Origin: Huiozyma naganishii CBS 8797
Taxonomy: Eukaryota; Ascomycota; Saccharomycetes; Saccharomycetales; Saccharomycetaceae
DNA: 64,000 nt
Direction: 5' to 3'
Assembly (NCBI RefSeq): GCF_000348985.1
Contig: NC_035922.1
Span: 1,191,604 to 1,255,603, forward strand
The notes beneath the pieces were generated by a model. The model ran no database searches, was not told the DNA's origin, and was given only the letters and a program-made list of their open reading frames with translations. How positions within the stretch are numbered: position 1 is the first letter of the stretch; every line of letters starts with the position of its first letter. Shown piece after piece: positions 49,497-58,922 of this stretch. Position numbers and translations under genes: made by a program.

Positions 49497-50894
49497 ATGA
49501 GTGAGGGTGCTAATGGGGATGCTGTTCCCGAATCACGGGAGGAATACAGTGTAAACACTGCCGCAGCTGCGGTAGCGGCCATAAACGGGGCGATCGACGG
49601 TTTGGAGAAGACTGATGGGATAGACCCGGCGACTGCTGAAACTGCTCACGGGGATGAAGAAGCACCTGCTGTCGATAGCGTTGCGAGGTCAGAGACACCT
49701 GTGGTGGAAAATGCAGACACGACGGAGGAACGACCTGTCGTAAACACAGACGCTGCAGAATCACCTGTCGTAGAGGACACAGCGACTACTGAGGAGACTG
49801 CTAGTCGTGAGGGGACCACACCTTCCGTTACCCCTGGTGAGACTACAACTGCCACACAACCAGGAGAAAGAAGCAGGAAACATATTGCCAATGGTTACGG
49901 TTCTGATTCTGATTCTGATTCTGGTGAAGATGATGGTGCAGCGTCGGGCCGTTCAGGAGGTACGCGGGTCACGGGCTCCCAGAACGCATACGACAGTGAT
50001 GATAATAATGTTGGAGGGCAACAACTAACGAAACGTCAACAACTGGAAGAAAAACTGGACGCTCTGCTTAAGAAACCGAAGGTCAGGCGGACACGCCGTG
50101 ACGAGGATGATCTAGAGCAATTCTTGGATGAAAAGATCTTGAGGTTGAAGGATGAAATGAATGTTGCTGCTCAGATGGATATTGACACTTTGAACAAGAG
50201 GATTGAAACCGGGGACAGTAGCCAAGTGGCCATCCAAAAGGTGAAGTTGCTCCCCAAAGTGGAAAGCATACTGTCGAAGGCGAATCTTGCCGACACTATA
50301 CTCGACAACAATCTTCTACAAAGTGTCCGGATCTGGCTGGAACCTTTACCGGATGGTTCTCTTCCTTCCTTTGAGATTCAGAAATCTCTGTTTGCCGCTA
50401 TTAAGGATCTACCGGTCAAGACGGAGCACCTAAAGGAGAGTGGGTTGGGTAGAGTCATGATTTTCTATACCAAGTCTAAACGTGTTGAGCCACAGCTTGC
50501 CCGGATCGCGGAACGGTTGATTGCTGAATGGACCAGGCCTATTATCGGCGCCTCGGATAACTATAGAGATAAACGGATCACGCAGTTGGAGTTTGATTCC
50601 GAGAAACTGAGAAAAAAGAGCGCTTTGAACTCTGCCAAGAGGAGAAAGAAACAGAGAACTGTTGAGGATGGTTCCGCGGATAGTGGGTCCACTTCACAAT
50701 CGCTGTACGAACAAGCTGCCGCGAGGAGAAACAGAGCCGCTGCTCCTGCTCAAACGACAACCGACTACAAATACGCGCCGATGAGCAACGTGATGGCTGT
50801 TGGCAATAACGCCAGATCCACTGGTGTCGGTGCCTCCCTGAATAACAGTGATTTGTACAAGAGGCTGAACTCGAGATTAAACAAGAAGAAGTGA
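49497..50894 (+). CDS. SPN1: Transcription factor Spn1 (Iws1)
   Basis: 465 residues from the ATG at 49497 (410 in S. cerevisiae); the upstream GTG start is disregarded. Binds Spt6, RNA polymerase II and histones during elongation. The N-terminal 170 residues are acidic and Thr/Glu-rich with SDSDSDSGEDD. The conserved TFIIS-N/LW-like helical core spans about residues 235-370 (LLPKVESILSKANLADTIL, SVRIWLEPLPDGSLPSFEI, LPVKTEHLKESGLGRVMIF). A basic C-terminal tail follows (SAKRRKKQR). Neighbours TOM5 and RPS23 agree with YPR133C. Confidence 0.95.
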   Translation: MSEGANGDAVPESREEYSVNTAAAAVAAINGAIDGLEKTDGIDPATAETAHGDEEAPAVDSVARSETPVVENADTTEERPVVNTDAAESPVVEDTATTEETASREGTTPSVTPGETTTATQPGERSRKHIANGYGSDSDSDSGEDDGAASGRSGGTRVTGSQNAYDSDDNNVGGQQLTKRQQLEEKLDALLKKPKVRRTRRDEDDLEQFLDEKILRLKDEMNVAAQMDIDTLNKRIETGDSSQVAIQKVKLLPKVESILSKANLADTILDNNLLQSVRIWLEPLPDGSLPSFEIQKSLFAAIKDLPVKTEHLKESGLGRVMIFYTKSKRVEPQLARIAERLIAEWTRPIIGASDNYRDKRITQLEFDSEKLRKKSALNSAKRRKKQRTVEDGSADSGSTSQSLYEQAAARRNRAAAPAQTTTDYKYAPMSNVMAVGNNARSTGVGASLNNSDLYKRLNSRLNKKK

Positions 50895-51102
50895 CCGCGC
50901 AGGTAGGTACCTGTCATTTTAACGATGTGTTTAAGTTATGTAATCACTTTATTTGTATTTGCAGTGATAAGTCCGCGCGTGGAGTGCGATGCGGTTCTTC
51001 AGAGAGTGTGTAAGTTATTGGATATTTCTATGTTTAGACAAAAATAGGATGAGAGATGTACAATATACAAATGAATACAAAACATTCGAATTTTTGAATT
51101 GC

Positions 51103-51809
51103 TTATGATCTTGGCTTCTCCTTCTTTTCCTTCCACAAGGCTAGCAAAGAGACACCGGAGACTTTGACGACCTTAAATCTGACACCTGGGATATCACCCT
51201 TAGCCTTACCCTTTCTACCGAAACCGGCTAGCAAAACTTCGTCGTTCTCGTCGACGTAGTTCAAACAACCATCGTTTGGAACGAAAGCAGTAACCTTCTT
51301 ACCGTTCTTGATCAATTGGACTCTGACACACTTTCTAATAGCAGAGTTAGGTTGCTTGGATTCAATACCCAATTTTTCCAAAACAATACCTTTGGCGTGA
51401 GAAGAACCACCGAATGGAGAAGACTTGAAAGCAGTTCCCAAAAGTCTCTTCTTGTACTTGTTTTCGGCCCAACGGCTGTTTTCAAATTTTTGCTACAAAG
51501 TATCATTAGATACCATTTGCCAAAAAGAACTGTTAGTAAAGAGGCGTCGTTCAAAGATCGAGGAAGGCATGAGAGAAAGAGGGGTGGGTGAGGAGCAATC
51601 AAATATAGCTTGTGTCAGGGTACATTCTTCTGGTCACTGCAACAAGCTGATCCACTCCGCACACACCATAATTACTCCCTGCTCCTCAACATAACGTAAC
51701 ATGGACCTTCCTATGCGCAATTTTCTATAATCGGTTAAACATACTTGTTTCTTCTGTGGACACGTAGCTTTCTAGCAGAGTTCAAACCTCTTGGCTTACC
51801 GCTACCCAT
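51103..51809 (-). CDS. RPS23: 40S ribosomal protein S23 (uS12), one intron
   Basis: Two exons: 51745-51809 (65 nt) and 51103-51475 (373 nt), giving 145 residues, the yeast length. Exon 1 encodes [21 protein letters not shown] and the join restores [15 protein letters not shown]. The conserved decoding-centre loop [15 protein letters not shown] is present; it carries the proline (NPS/QPNS region) that is hydroxylated in yeast. Divergent from NAT3, as RPS23B is from its neighbours. Start is the ATG complement at 51807-51809. Confidence 0.98.
51476..51744 (-). other. RPS23 spliceosomal intron
   Basis: 269 bp. 5' splice site GTATGT (51739-51744), branch point TACTAAC (51532-51538) and 3' splice site CAG ending at 51476, all consensus yeast. 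No snoRNA recognised inside. Confidence 0.95.
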
Positions 51810-52329
51810 TTTTTATTGATTATTTAGTCTTCTTGGTTGACTCCAAATGTGGTTAATTCATAGAGGGCCTGTAATCAAGTTACTTACCTATCTGTGCATA
51901 TAGCACATCGCAATTGAGACCTGGAGAGGGAGAGAGCGTAGAGCACAGGGTGGGAGGGGGGAAGGACTCCAGGCAGGACACCTTGAGTCTGGCAGACTGC
52001 ACTCTCTCTGGGAAAACGTCCGTAGGCGGGTTCCGCGAAGCAGTGGGAGGGGAGGAGAGCCGAGAAGCCTCTGCCTGGGAAAAACAGCAGCCAAAGAGAA
52101 CAAGAAAAATAATACGTATTTCTGTATTGGGAAAAAACGCATAAACTAAAACAAAACATTTGTCCAAAAAAGATGTTCCGGGTGTCTGGATGCTAAAAGT
52201 CTTGTGCAGTCACAAATGGAATTTTTTGTATCTTTTTGACAGTTTTGCACCAGAAGTTGTTGCACTCAGTGAGAAGAACTGCCAATTGAAAGAGAGTTTA
52301 GAAACAAGGATCCACGCGTGAGTGCAGCG
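51810..52329. other. Divergent promoter RPS23 / NAT3
   Basis: 520 bp. A strongly purine-rich (G/A) stretch covers about 51915-52090, often seen in ribosomal-protein promoters. An ACACCCGG word (minus strand near 52180) resembles half a Rap1 site. No gene seen. Confidence 0.45.
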
Positions 52330-52920
52330 ATGACGACCATTGAACCGTTTGAGGCGACGGATCTTTTGTATTTGAACAATGTGAATCTGGATGCGCTGAC
52401 GGAGAACTTCCCGCTGGAGTTTTATTTTGAGTACTTGATTTTGTGGCCGGACCTGTTCTTCAAGAGTGTCGAGTCGACTGTAGACTGCAAGATCAGCCGC
52501 GACAATATATCCGGGTACATGATGGCGAAGACCGAGGGGAAGCAGCAAGAGTGGCACAGCCACATCACGGCGGTCACAGTGGCTCCTGAATTCCGCAGGA
52601 TCTCGCTCGCATCACGGCTGTGCAACACTCTGGAGTCCATCACAGACTCGAGTCCGCGGAACGTCAACTTCATCGACCTGTTTGTCAAATGTAACAACGC
52701 GCTCGCGGTAAGACTGTACGAGAAACTAGGGTACAGCGTCTACAGGAGAGTCGTAGGGTACTACAACGGACCCGATGACCCGTACCCTGACAGCACCAAA
52801 ACGATCAGCGATGAGAAGGACGCCTTCGACATGCGCAAAAGCATGGCCAGAGACAAGGGTAAAAGCACACGCAAGGATGGCAGATCGCAGAGGTGTCTAC
52901 CACAGGACGTCAGGTTCTAA
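52330..52920 (+). CDS. NAT3: NatB catalytic subunit Nat3 (N-terminal acetyltransferase)
   Basis: 196 residues from the ATG at 52330 (195 in S. cerevisiae). With Mdm20 it acetylates nascent proteins that begin Met-Asp, Met-Glu or Met-Asn. GNAT fold: N-terminal MTTIEPFEATDLLYLNNVNLD, a core strand HITAVTVAPEF followed by the acetyl-CoA loop RRISLASRLC, and the C-terminal NNALAVRLYEKLGYSVYRRV. The C-terminal DDPYPDSTKTISDEKDAFDMR segment is typical of Nat3/Naa20. Start chosen because the longer frame begins with GTG. Confidence 0.95.
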   Translation: MTTIEPFEATDLLYLNNVNLDALTENFPLEFYFEYLILWPDLFFKSVESTVDCKISRDNISGYMMAKTEGKQQEWHSHITAVTVAPEFRRISLASRLCNTLESITDSSPRNVNFIDLFVKCNNALAVRLYEKLGYSVYRRVVGYYNGPDDPYPDSTKTISDEKDAFDMRKSMARDKGKSTRKDGRSQRCLPQDVRF

Positions 52921-53075
52921 CTGTACACCAATTGAGTCAACGGATCTCACTGGCGGATAGAGAGTCAAGTTTCAAGGTTTAAAAAAGAGAAAAATAATAA
53001 AACAAGAGAATATCAAAAGTGCTTCAAGTTCTTCAGTGACCAGGGTCCAAAGGAGTCCAACACTCGCATACAGGT

Positions 53076-54050
53076 ATGGCTACGTTAGAATCAGCTATTG
53101 CTGGTGCGGTTTCCTCCGCTCTGGCTAATGCCGTGGTGTACCCTCTTGACCTCTCCAAAACGTTGATTCAGTCGCAGACCAGAAAGGAAACTGCTACAGA
53201 GTCACAGGGGAAGGGTCCTACAATTGCTCACCCAGAGAAGAAGTACCGTAACGTCATCGACTGCATGGTGGATATCTTGAAACAGAAGGGGCCCAGGGGA
53301 CTGTACCAGGGGTTGACCGCGTCTACCGTAGGCACTTTTGTCATGAACTTCTGCTATTTCTTCTGGTACACCCTTTTCAGGCAACGATACATCAATATGA
53401 AACTGAGGCAGAATCTCGTGTCGCATCGGAAACTGGCCTTGTCCACACTTGAGGAATTGGCCATTGGTGTAGTGGCAGCGGCCATGTCCCAGGTGTTCAC
53501 TAGCCCCATCGCAGTGATAGCTACGAGACAACAGACTAGCCATGACCCGGAGCAGGCAAAGATGATCAATGTAATCAAACAGGTTTACAAAGAGAGTAAC
53601 GGTGATATAACGGCGTTCTGGAAGGGCCTAAAAGTTGGTCTGATGCTGACACTGAACCCATCGATCACGTACGCGTCGTACCAAAGACTCAAGAAAATAC
53701 TGTTCCACAGAGGAGAGACTTCTGGAAGCGATACTTTGACTGTGTCGCAAAATTTTACGCTAGGTGTCATATCTAAAATGATTTCCACTTTGGCGACACA
53801 GCCGTTGATCGTCGCAAAGGCCTCGCTACAGAGAGCCGGGTCAAAATTTAAGACTTTCCAAGAGGTATTACTTCACTACTACAAGGATGAGGGACTGCAT
53901 GGACTTTGGAAAGGTGTTATACCGCAACTGGTGAAGGGTGTGCTTGTTCAAGGGTTGCTGTTTGCGTTCAGGGGTGAGTTGATCAAACTTATCAATAAAC
54001 TGCTATTTTACAGCTCTCTGATCTCAAAACGGAAGATCAAAGCCGCGTAA
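53076..54050 (+). CDS. ANT1: Peroxisomal adenine nucleotide carrier Ant1
   Basis: 324 residues (328 in S. cerevisiae). Mitochondrial-carrier-family protein that swaps ATP for AMP across the peroxisome membrane so that medium-chain fatty acids can be activated. Three carrier repeats with signatures YPLDLSKT (residue 22), SPIAVIATR (about 147) and QPLIVAKAS (about 243). The start MATLESAIAGAVSSALAN matches the Ant1 N terminus. Adjacent to reductase copy B, as ANT1 is to YPR127W in S. cerevisiae. Confidence 0.94.
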   Translation: MATLESAIAGAVSSALANAVVYPLDLSKTLIQSQTRKETATESQGKGPTIAHPEKKYRNVIDCMVDILKQKGPRGLYQGLTASTVGTFVMNFCYFFWYTLFRQRYINMKLRQNLVSHRKLALSTLEELAIGVVAAAMSQVFTSPIAVIATRQQTSHDPEQAKMINVIKQVYKESNGDITAFWKGLKVGLMLTLNPSITYASYQRLKKILFHRGETSGSDTLTVSQNFTLGVISKMISTLATQPLIVAKASLQRAGSKFKTFQEVLLHYYKDEGLHGLWKGVIPQLVKGVLVQGLLFAFRGELIKLINKLLFYSSLISKRKIKAA

Positions 54051-54265
54051 ATGCAGAATGACTCTTTTTATTTGTTAATGACATACATATATAAAATAAA
54101 TGACTAGTAGCATTTTTTTTTCGTTAACATGTGGGCTGTGTTAAGTAACCTTATGTATTTTTTCCCTTAATACATACATACTTACCTAGCGATTTAAGTC
54201 TTGTTGTGTTTTCGGTTTCCAATACGGAGCAGACAAACGTTATAAACCAGAGAAATCCATTTCCA

Positions 54266-55327
54266 TTAAGCTTGCTCGTATCTGTCTCCCGAGGTGACAA
54301 ATTCCTTCAAGTACTTGTTAATCATTTCGAATTCCGCTTCTGAAATTTGGACTTTAGCCTCATCGAAATTCTCTTCAACTCTGGAGACGCCAGAACCAGA
54401 TGGGATTGGGATGAACCGGGTTCCAGGGAACTCTGGGTTATGGTTCCATTTCTTGATCCAGCCCAAAGCTACTTGTGGAAGCGAGATTCTTGACTCCTGA
54501 GGACGTTTGTTGATAATCTCATCCCGTAAGAACTCGGTCAGCTTCAAGTTCTGTTGTAACCATTCCCCATTGAATCTCTTCATCGTCTTTCTGATGTCTC
54601 CCACAGGGATGTCATCATTGGATTTGATCTCCCCGGAAAGCAGACCTCTCCCCAATGGAGAGTAGCAGATGATGATCAGTTCCAAGTCGCTACAGGCCTT
54701 GGCAACGCCGTCCTTTAGGATGTGCGTAGAGAACAAAGATAGTTCCACCTCCACACAAGTCAAATAAGGTCCAAAATCTTTGGCAATTGCTCTGATGTGT
54801 CCTTCGTTCACCTCGCTCAGCGAGATACCCCCAATTTTACCCTCGTCGACCATTTTAGCCAATGCTTCAAAGGACTCCTTCGGATAGACCTCGCCAGCAG
54901 GGACAATTCCATTGTCCAATCTAGCAACTTCAAAGATGTCAATGTAACCACCAATTGCCTCGACAGAGTTGGAGACACTGTCAAGAACGTCCTGGTACTT
55001 ACCCTTTGAAAGGAACGTGTGAACATCTAGCGCACCTTTGCAACTGATAATAACGTGCTCTCTAAGAGTTGGGTTCTGCTTGAAGAAATCCCTCACGTAT
55101 GTCAAGTTCATTCTGTCAGGCCCATAAAACTCACCGACGTTGAAGAAAGCCTTACACTTACTGGCAGTGGCGTACTCGACAACTTTCTTCATCGCTGCGA
55201 AAGCCTTTTCCTGTGGGGCTGGTGTTGGTCTCCATGTCAAAGACATCAACCCGTAACCAGTGCTCACTTTGCTAAGCTCTGCTTTGATACTTTGAACGGA
55301 AGGAATAATTTTGGAAGTGGCTGCCAT
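54266..55327 (-). CDS. YPR127W: Aldo-keto reductase, pyridoxal reductase-like (copy B)
   Basis: 353 residues from the ATG complement at 55325-55327. Same AKR8 family as copy A at 39831: N63, Y68 in FFNVGEFYGP, K97 in IISCKGA, and IPIPSGSGVSRVEENFDE near the C terminus. The two proteins look somewhat over half identical by eye, so the duplication is old. This copy keeps the ANT1 neighbourhood of S. cerevisiae YPR127W but is flipped together with the whole block. It converges on ANT1. Confidence 0.92.
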   Translation of the reverse strand: MAATSKIIPSVQSIKAELSKVSTGYGLMSLTWRPTPAPQEKAFAAMKKVVEYATASKCKAFFNVGEFYGPDRMNLTYVRDFFKQNPTLREHVIISCKGALDVHTFLSKGKYQDVLDSVSNSVEAIGGYIDIFEVARLDNGIVPAGEVYPKESFEALAKMVDEGKIGGISLSEVNEGHIRAIAKDFGPYLTCVEVELSLFSTHILKDGVAKACSDLELIIICYSPLGRGLLSGEIKSNDDIPVGDIRKTMKRFNGEWLQQNLKLTEFLRDEIINKRPQESRISLPQVALGWIKKWNHNPEFPGTRFIPIPSGSGVSRVEENFDEAKVQISEAEFEMINKYLKEFVTSGDRYEQA

Positions 55328-56372
55328 TTTGTAGTGTCTATGTGGTTTTCTTAGCAATATATAGTTGTTTGTGCTAGGTACAGTATTAAATAATACAATC
55401 TAAGCTACAGAATTTGAAAAAATCAAAATAAAATAGAAGATACTACAACGAACAGATCATTAAACTTCGAAATGAAACGAGCAACCATCCCATTTTATAT
55501 CTCTTGGCTTCAGTATTTTCCTTAACGATCTTGCTTCGTAACCTCCAGGAGGCTTCGCTACGTCTGTGACAACCCGAGTGTCGATCCTTTCGAGAAATAA
55601 GGTTTGTTAGTGCATCCCTAAACTTTTCGGTAATTCCACCCGGACACCGCAGCCAAACGGCTCTTCCGCGGCGTGTTTTTCCGTCGGTCTCGAGGACTTT
55701 TCCCATATCCGCGTTACACCCGCTCGAATATTCCGGTCCGGAAGAACCAAGCGACAATAAATATGTTGATCCCCACGGGAATAACAGTCGGTGAAGTGAC
55801 AAGAATGTGGGCCATGGAATAAGGGGGTTCTCCGCTTACTAAAGTTGTGAAGTTGGGTGTGGAGCAGTTAATTTGTCCTTGAGTGGGTGTATTACGCCAA
55901 CGGAAATAAAGCGTGTGTATCCACCAGTATACAAAATACATCACTACAAAATTCACGTAATACTGACATGTCGGCTGAGATTTCTAATCTGAGATTTCTA
56001 ATCTTGTCGCTATTCCCGATTGTCTGGATCACGAAGAAACGGTCAAGGTACCTGATTCCGCATTTTTTCCAAATACGCTCAAACAAGTATGGATTTGTAA
56101 TATGCACTATTGTACGCACTGCCGCATAAGCATGGAAAATATAGGCTGTTGTACATATTTAACCACAGCAGACCTTGGTTAACACAGAAATTGTGTATGT
56201 TGAACATCAAGTTAATTCCAAAGTTTGCAACCTTTATAGAATCATCCGCCTCATTCTCTTAATATCGCAGCTAATTTATCACTCTACGCTCTTAATCTCC
56301 AACTTTAAAAGCTGTCAATTCGGTAAACTGCTTTCACCGGCAAATCTTGAACATCGGTTTGAATTTTACCAC

Positions 56373-57039
56373 ATGAAACCAAAATTTGGTGGTAACATTG
56401 TCGACTTCGTGGGAGAAGTGGTTTATACCAGCCTAAACATTGTTGAACGAACGTTAGATCCAGAACATAGAGGACTTAATGTTGTACGTTGCAGATGAAA
56501 TTCCATTGGACGCTAGATTTGCGAAAATGGGACGCAAAACAAATATCCCATCTAGAGAATATTTTATAATTGGAAAGGACCGTACTACAAAGAAGGAAGT
56601 ACTAGTACAACAGTACTTTTGTATTAAATGCCCATGCAACAAATGCTACCGTGCAAGGACAAGCAAAACTTTGAAACCAGGCTAGTGTTTTAAACGTCCA
56701 TGTCCTCAATGTAAGAGCAAAAGAGGACGCTATTAATAACGATAAGGAGTCTTGTTTAAAGAACAATTGACCACACGTACTAAGCGATGACAAGGACGAA
56801 CAAAAGATTTATTGGATATCGGAAACTATATATATAACCGTCAATCGTTACCGATAATGGTTCACGAACTTGTTAACAAAATAATCAAGGACATGTTACA
56901 AAGTCTGAATGTCAAATACAATCAATCATTAGTGTATAACTCAAGAAGTTTGTTTCTTCCTTTATATAGAGAGGACAGACAATTGATCATGCTGGATATA
57001 GAAAATGAATATGATAAGGGGGATAAGATATCATCATAG
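56373..57039 (+). pseudogene. Decayed Cys-rich coding remnant, family unknown
   Basis: One plus-strand frame (56479-57039) reads protein-like text broken by several stops: FAKMGRKTNIPSREYFIIG, then a Cys cluster CIKCPCNKC (from 56620), a TAG, then CFKRPCPQC, more stops, and finally an intact 75-codon piece (MVHELVNKIIKDMLQ region). Upstream text in another frame (56373-56490, KPKFGGNIVDFVGEVV) may be its front. The paired Cys clusters suggest a zinc-binding unit. Family not recognised. Confidence 0.35.
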
Positions 57040-57351
57040 GCATAAACAGGACACACACTTGATAAAAGACACAAATGTTAACGAGACAAATAACGATGCC
57101 ACAAGTGTGGAAGTATCCACCACAGTGAGAAAGTGAAAAATCACACCATTGACTCTGAGCAAATTCTCGCGTATATAAAGCCTAACTACATCGAATGAAT
57201 TGATCCTTCTATCTGTGACAATATAGAAGAGATCATCGAACCATATACTTATACATTAAGTATATACCAGAAGTCATACCTGAACTAAAACATCTCTTTA
57301 CTCTACTACAATGAATAGCCACGGCGAATAAGACCCTATTCAACAGATCAC

Positions 57352-57638
57352 TGTTGAACTCATATATATAGCTTAGAGTTTACTCAAAACATTAATTATC
57401 ATCAGCGCTATCTTACAAAATATGTGATGTAGTAACACCTACATCATGACATAAATAATAATTAGATCATTACCGTGCTCGGCGCTAACGTTACGTAGAC
57501 ATTGAGCGAGCGAGTGGACGACGTTCCACTCGCACGTATATAAACCGGTATGTACGTATGTACTCGATTGTATGTTGGTGTTCTCTAATAAAGAGACCAA
57601 ATATTAATTATGATCGAAGCTCTCAAAGCATCTTATCA
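57352..57638 (+). mobile_element. Possible solo LTR or LTR fragment
   Basis: 287 bp starting TGTTGAAC, like Ty-type LTRs, and ending CTTATCA. Contains a TATATAAA box (57537-57544), AATAAAG about 45 bp later, and a perfect 9-bp inverted repeat GCGAGTGGA/TCCACTCGC (57510-57533). No 5-bp target duplication is seen and no Ty protein is nearby. The boundaries are guesses. Confidence 0.3.
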
Positions 57639-58627
57639 GTATGCGATTATTCCCTAGCGTACCTTCTAATTTAGACATTGTCTTTGATGTTTCCTATCTT
57701 ATTAGAGTTCTTGCCCATACAGATGTGGGGAAAAATATATATAAAGACGTATATAATTTGGGAATATCTGTGATAAGATTCTCGAGAGAAACGAGCTATG
57801 TCGTGAGTATTTATACAATTTATTCCTCAAAGAATCAATTGTCTATTTCACGACGCCTAATATTTTTTACCTCGCGTAATGTCGGCAAAGATCAAAATAT
57901 TTCGTCTTCTATTGTAATTGATATTTTGTTTGTCCGCTTCTTATGCACAGACAAACAGACGTACGGTTAGACGTCGGTGGGTGTTAAACGTCAATTGCAG
58001 CATTTAACCCACTAACAACCTGATTGTAGATTAGGTATTTATGATTGTAGTTTCTAATCACAAATCCAACAAATTATCGAGTGACTAGTTCCATCAGTGG
58101 GTTATGTATATACGATTGTACTTTGTCACAAAATTGTAAGATATGCTATTCTTACCTATGAATTGTTTATATAATAAGTGTTGTTCTTCTTATTTCTAAT
58201 CCAGAATATAACTTCTTTCCAACTCCATTTCAAATCTGGCAAGGCCTTGCCCTTTTTATACTTTTTATTTCTGAATGGCTCCTAGAATTCTCCAGAAGGT
58301 TCTTTCTCTTTCCTGATCTCCTTGCTTTCACTTTTGCGTTACTACTGTGTCCTTAACCTTTTGGTCTCTATCATTTTGGAGACTAATATCTTATTGAGGT
58401 GCAGTCACCTTTCGACGTGCTAATCTTTATCTCGAGGCGCACGGCCACGGTAAACTGATTAAGGTAAGGTTACCTTCTTCTAGTCTGCTCTCCGTCGAGC
58501 TCTCTAGTTAATGTCCACAATGCTTTGTGATCATGGGATGTCTTGCGTCCAGGACATTGGACCGCATTTCCGGGTTACGTGTGTCGTATTATAAGTCTCA
58601 TATATAACACAAAAATAAAAGTTTTGA

Positions 58628-58701
58628 GACTTCGTGGCCAAGCTGGTTAAGGCGTGCGACTGTTAATCGCAAGATCGTGAGTTCAATCCTCACCGAGGTC
58701 G
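58628..58701 (+). tRNA. tN(GUU): tRNA-Asn (anticodon GTT)
   Basis: 74-nt cloverleaf with anticodon GTT at 58662-58664. Acceptor GACTTCG/CGAGGTC, anticodon stem TGCGA/TCGCA and T loop TTCAATC all fit. No intron. Very close to the yeast tRNA-Asn sequence. Confidence 0.96.
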
Positions 58702-58703
58702 AA

Positions 58704-58710
58704 TTTTTTT
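58704..58710 (+). terminator. RNA polymerase III terminator of tRNA-Asn
   Basis: Seven consecutive T two bases after the tRNA 3' end. Confidence 0.85.
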
Positions 58711-58922
58711 GTCCTCTTGTTACCGGGACCATATTTTTTTGGCTTGAAGATACTCCCCCAAGCCCATAAACTCGCTAACACGAGCACTAAAATAAAGTTG
58801 AGAATAGTATTACTTGCGATATCTATCATGTTGTAACGTAAAAAGGTTTTTGGACGAAAATGTCATTAAATAGGAGTTGATGAAGGGTGAGTGGACTAGT
58901 AAAGCTCGAGAAACGGTCTTGT

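Larger units (their letters stand above)
55328..58627. other. Gene-poor region with decayed sequence
   Basis: 3.3 kb between reductase copy B and tRNA-Asn without an intact gene. Minus-strand frames at 55714-55941 (membrane-protein-like, YFVYWWIHTLYFRWR) and 55892-56119 join only through a frameshift. A Cys-rich remnant lies at 56373-57039 and an LTR-like unit at 57352-57638. The region 58000-58600 holds nothing I recognise. It coincides with the right breakpoint of the inverted block. Confidence 0.55.

Noticed and set aside
57641..57970. 109-codon plus-strand frame after the LTR-like unit
   Set aside because: Has an ATG but A/T-driven composition and no recognisable family; not called as a gene.
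58179..58609. TGTTG to AACA unit ending about 19 bp before tRNA-Asn, like a Ty3 sigma LTR
   Set aside because: No target duplication, weak inverted ends, and the interior matches nothing I know; position alone is suggestive.
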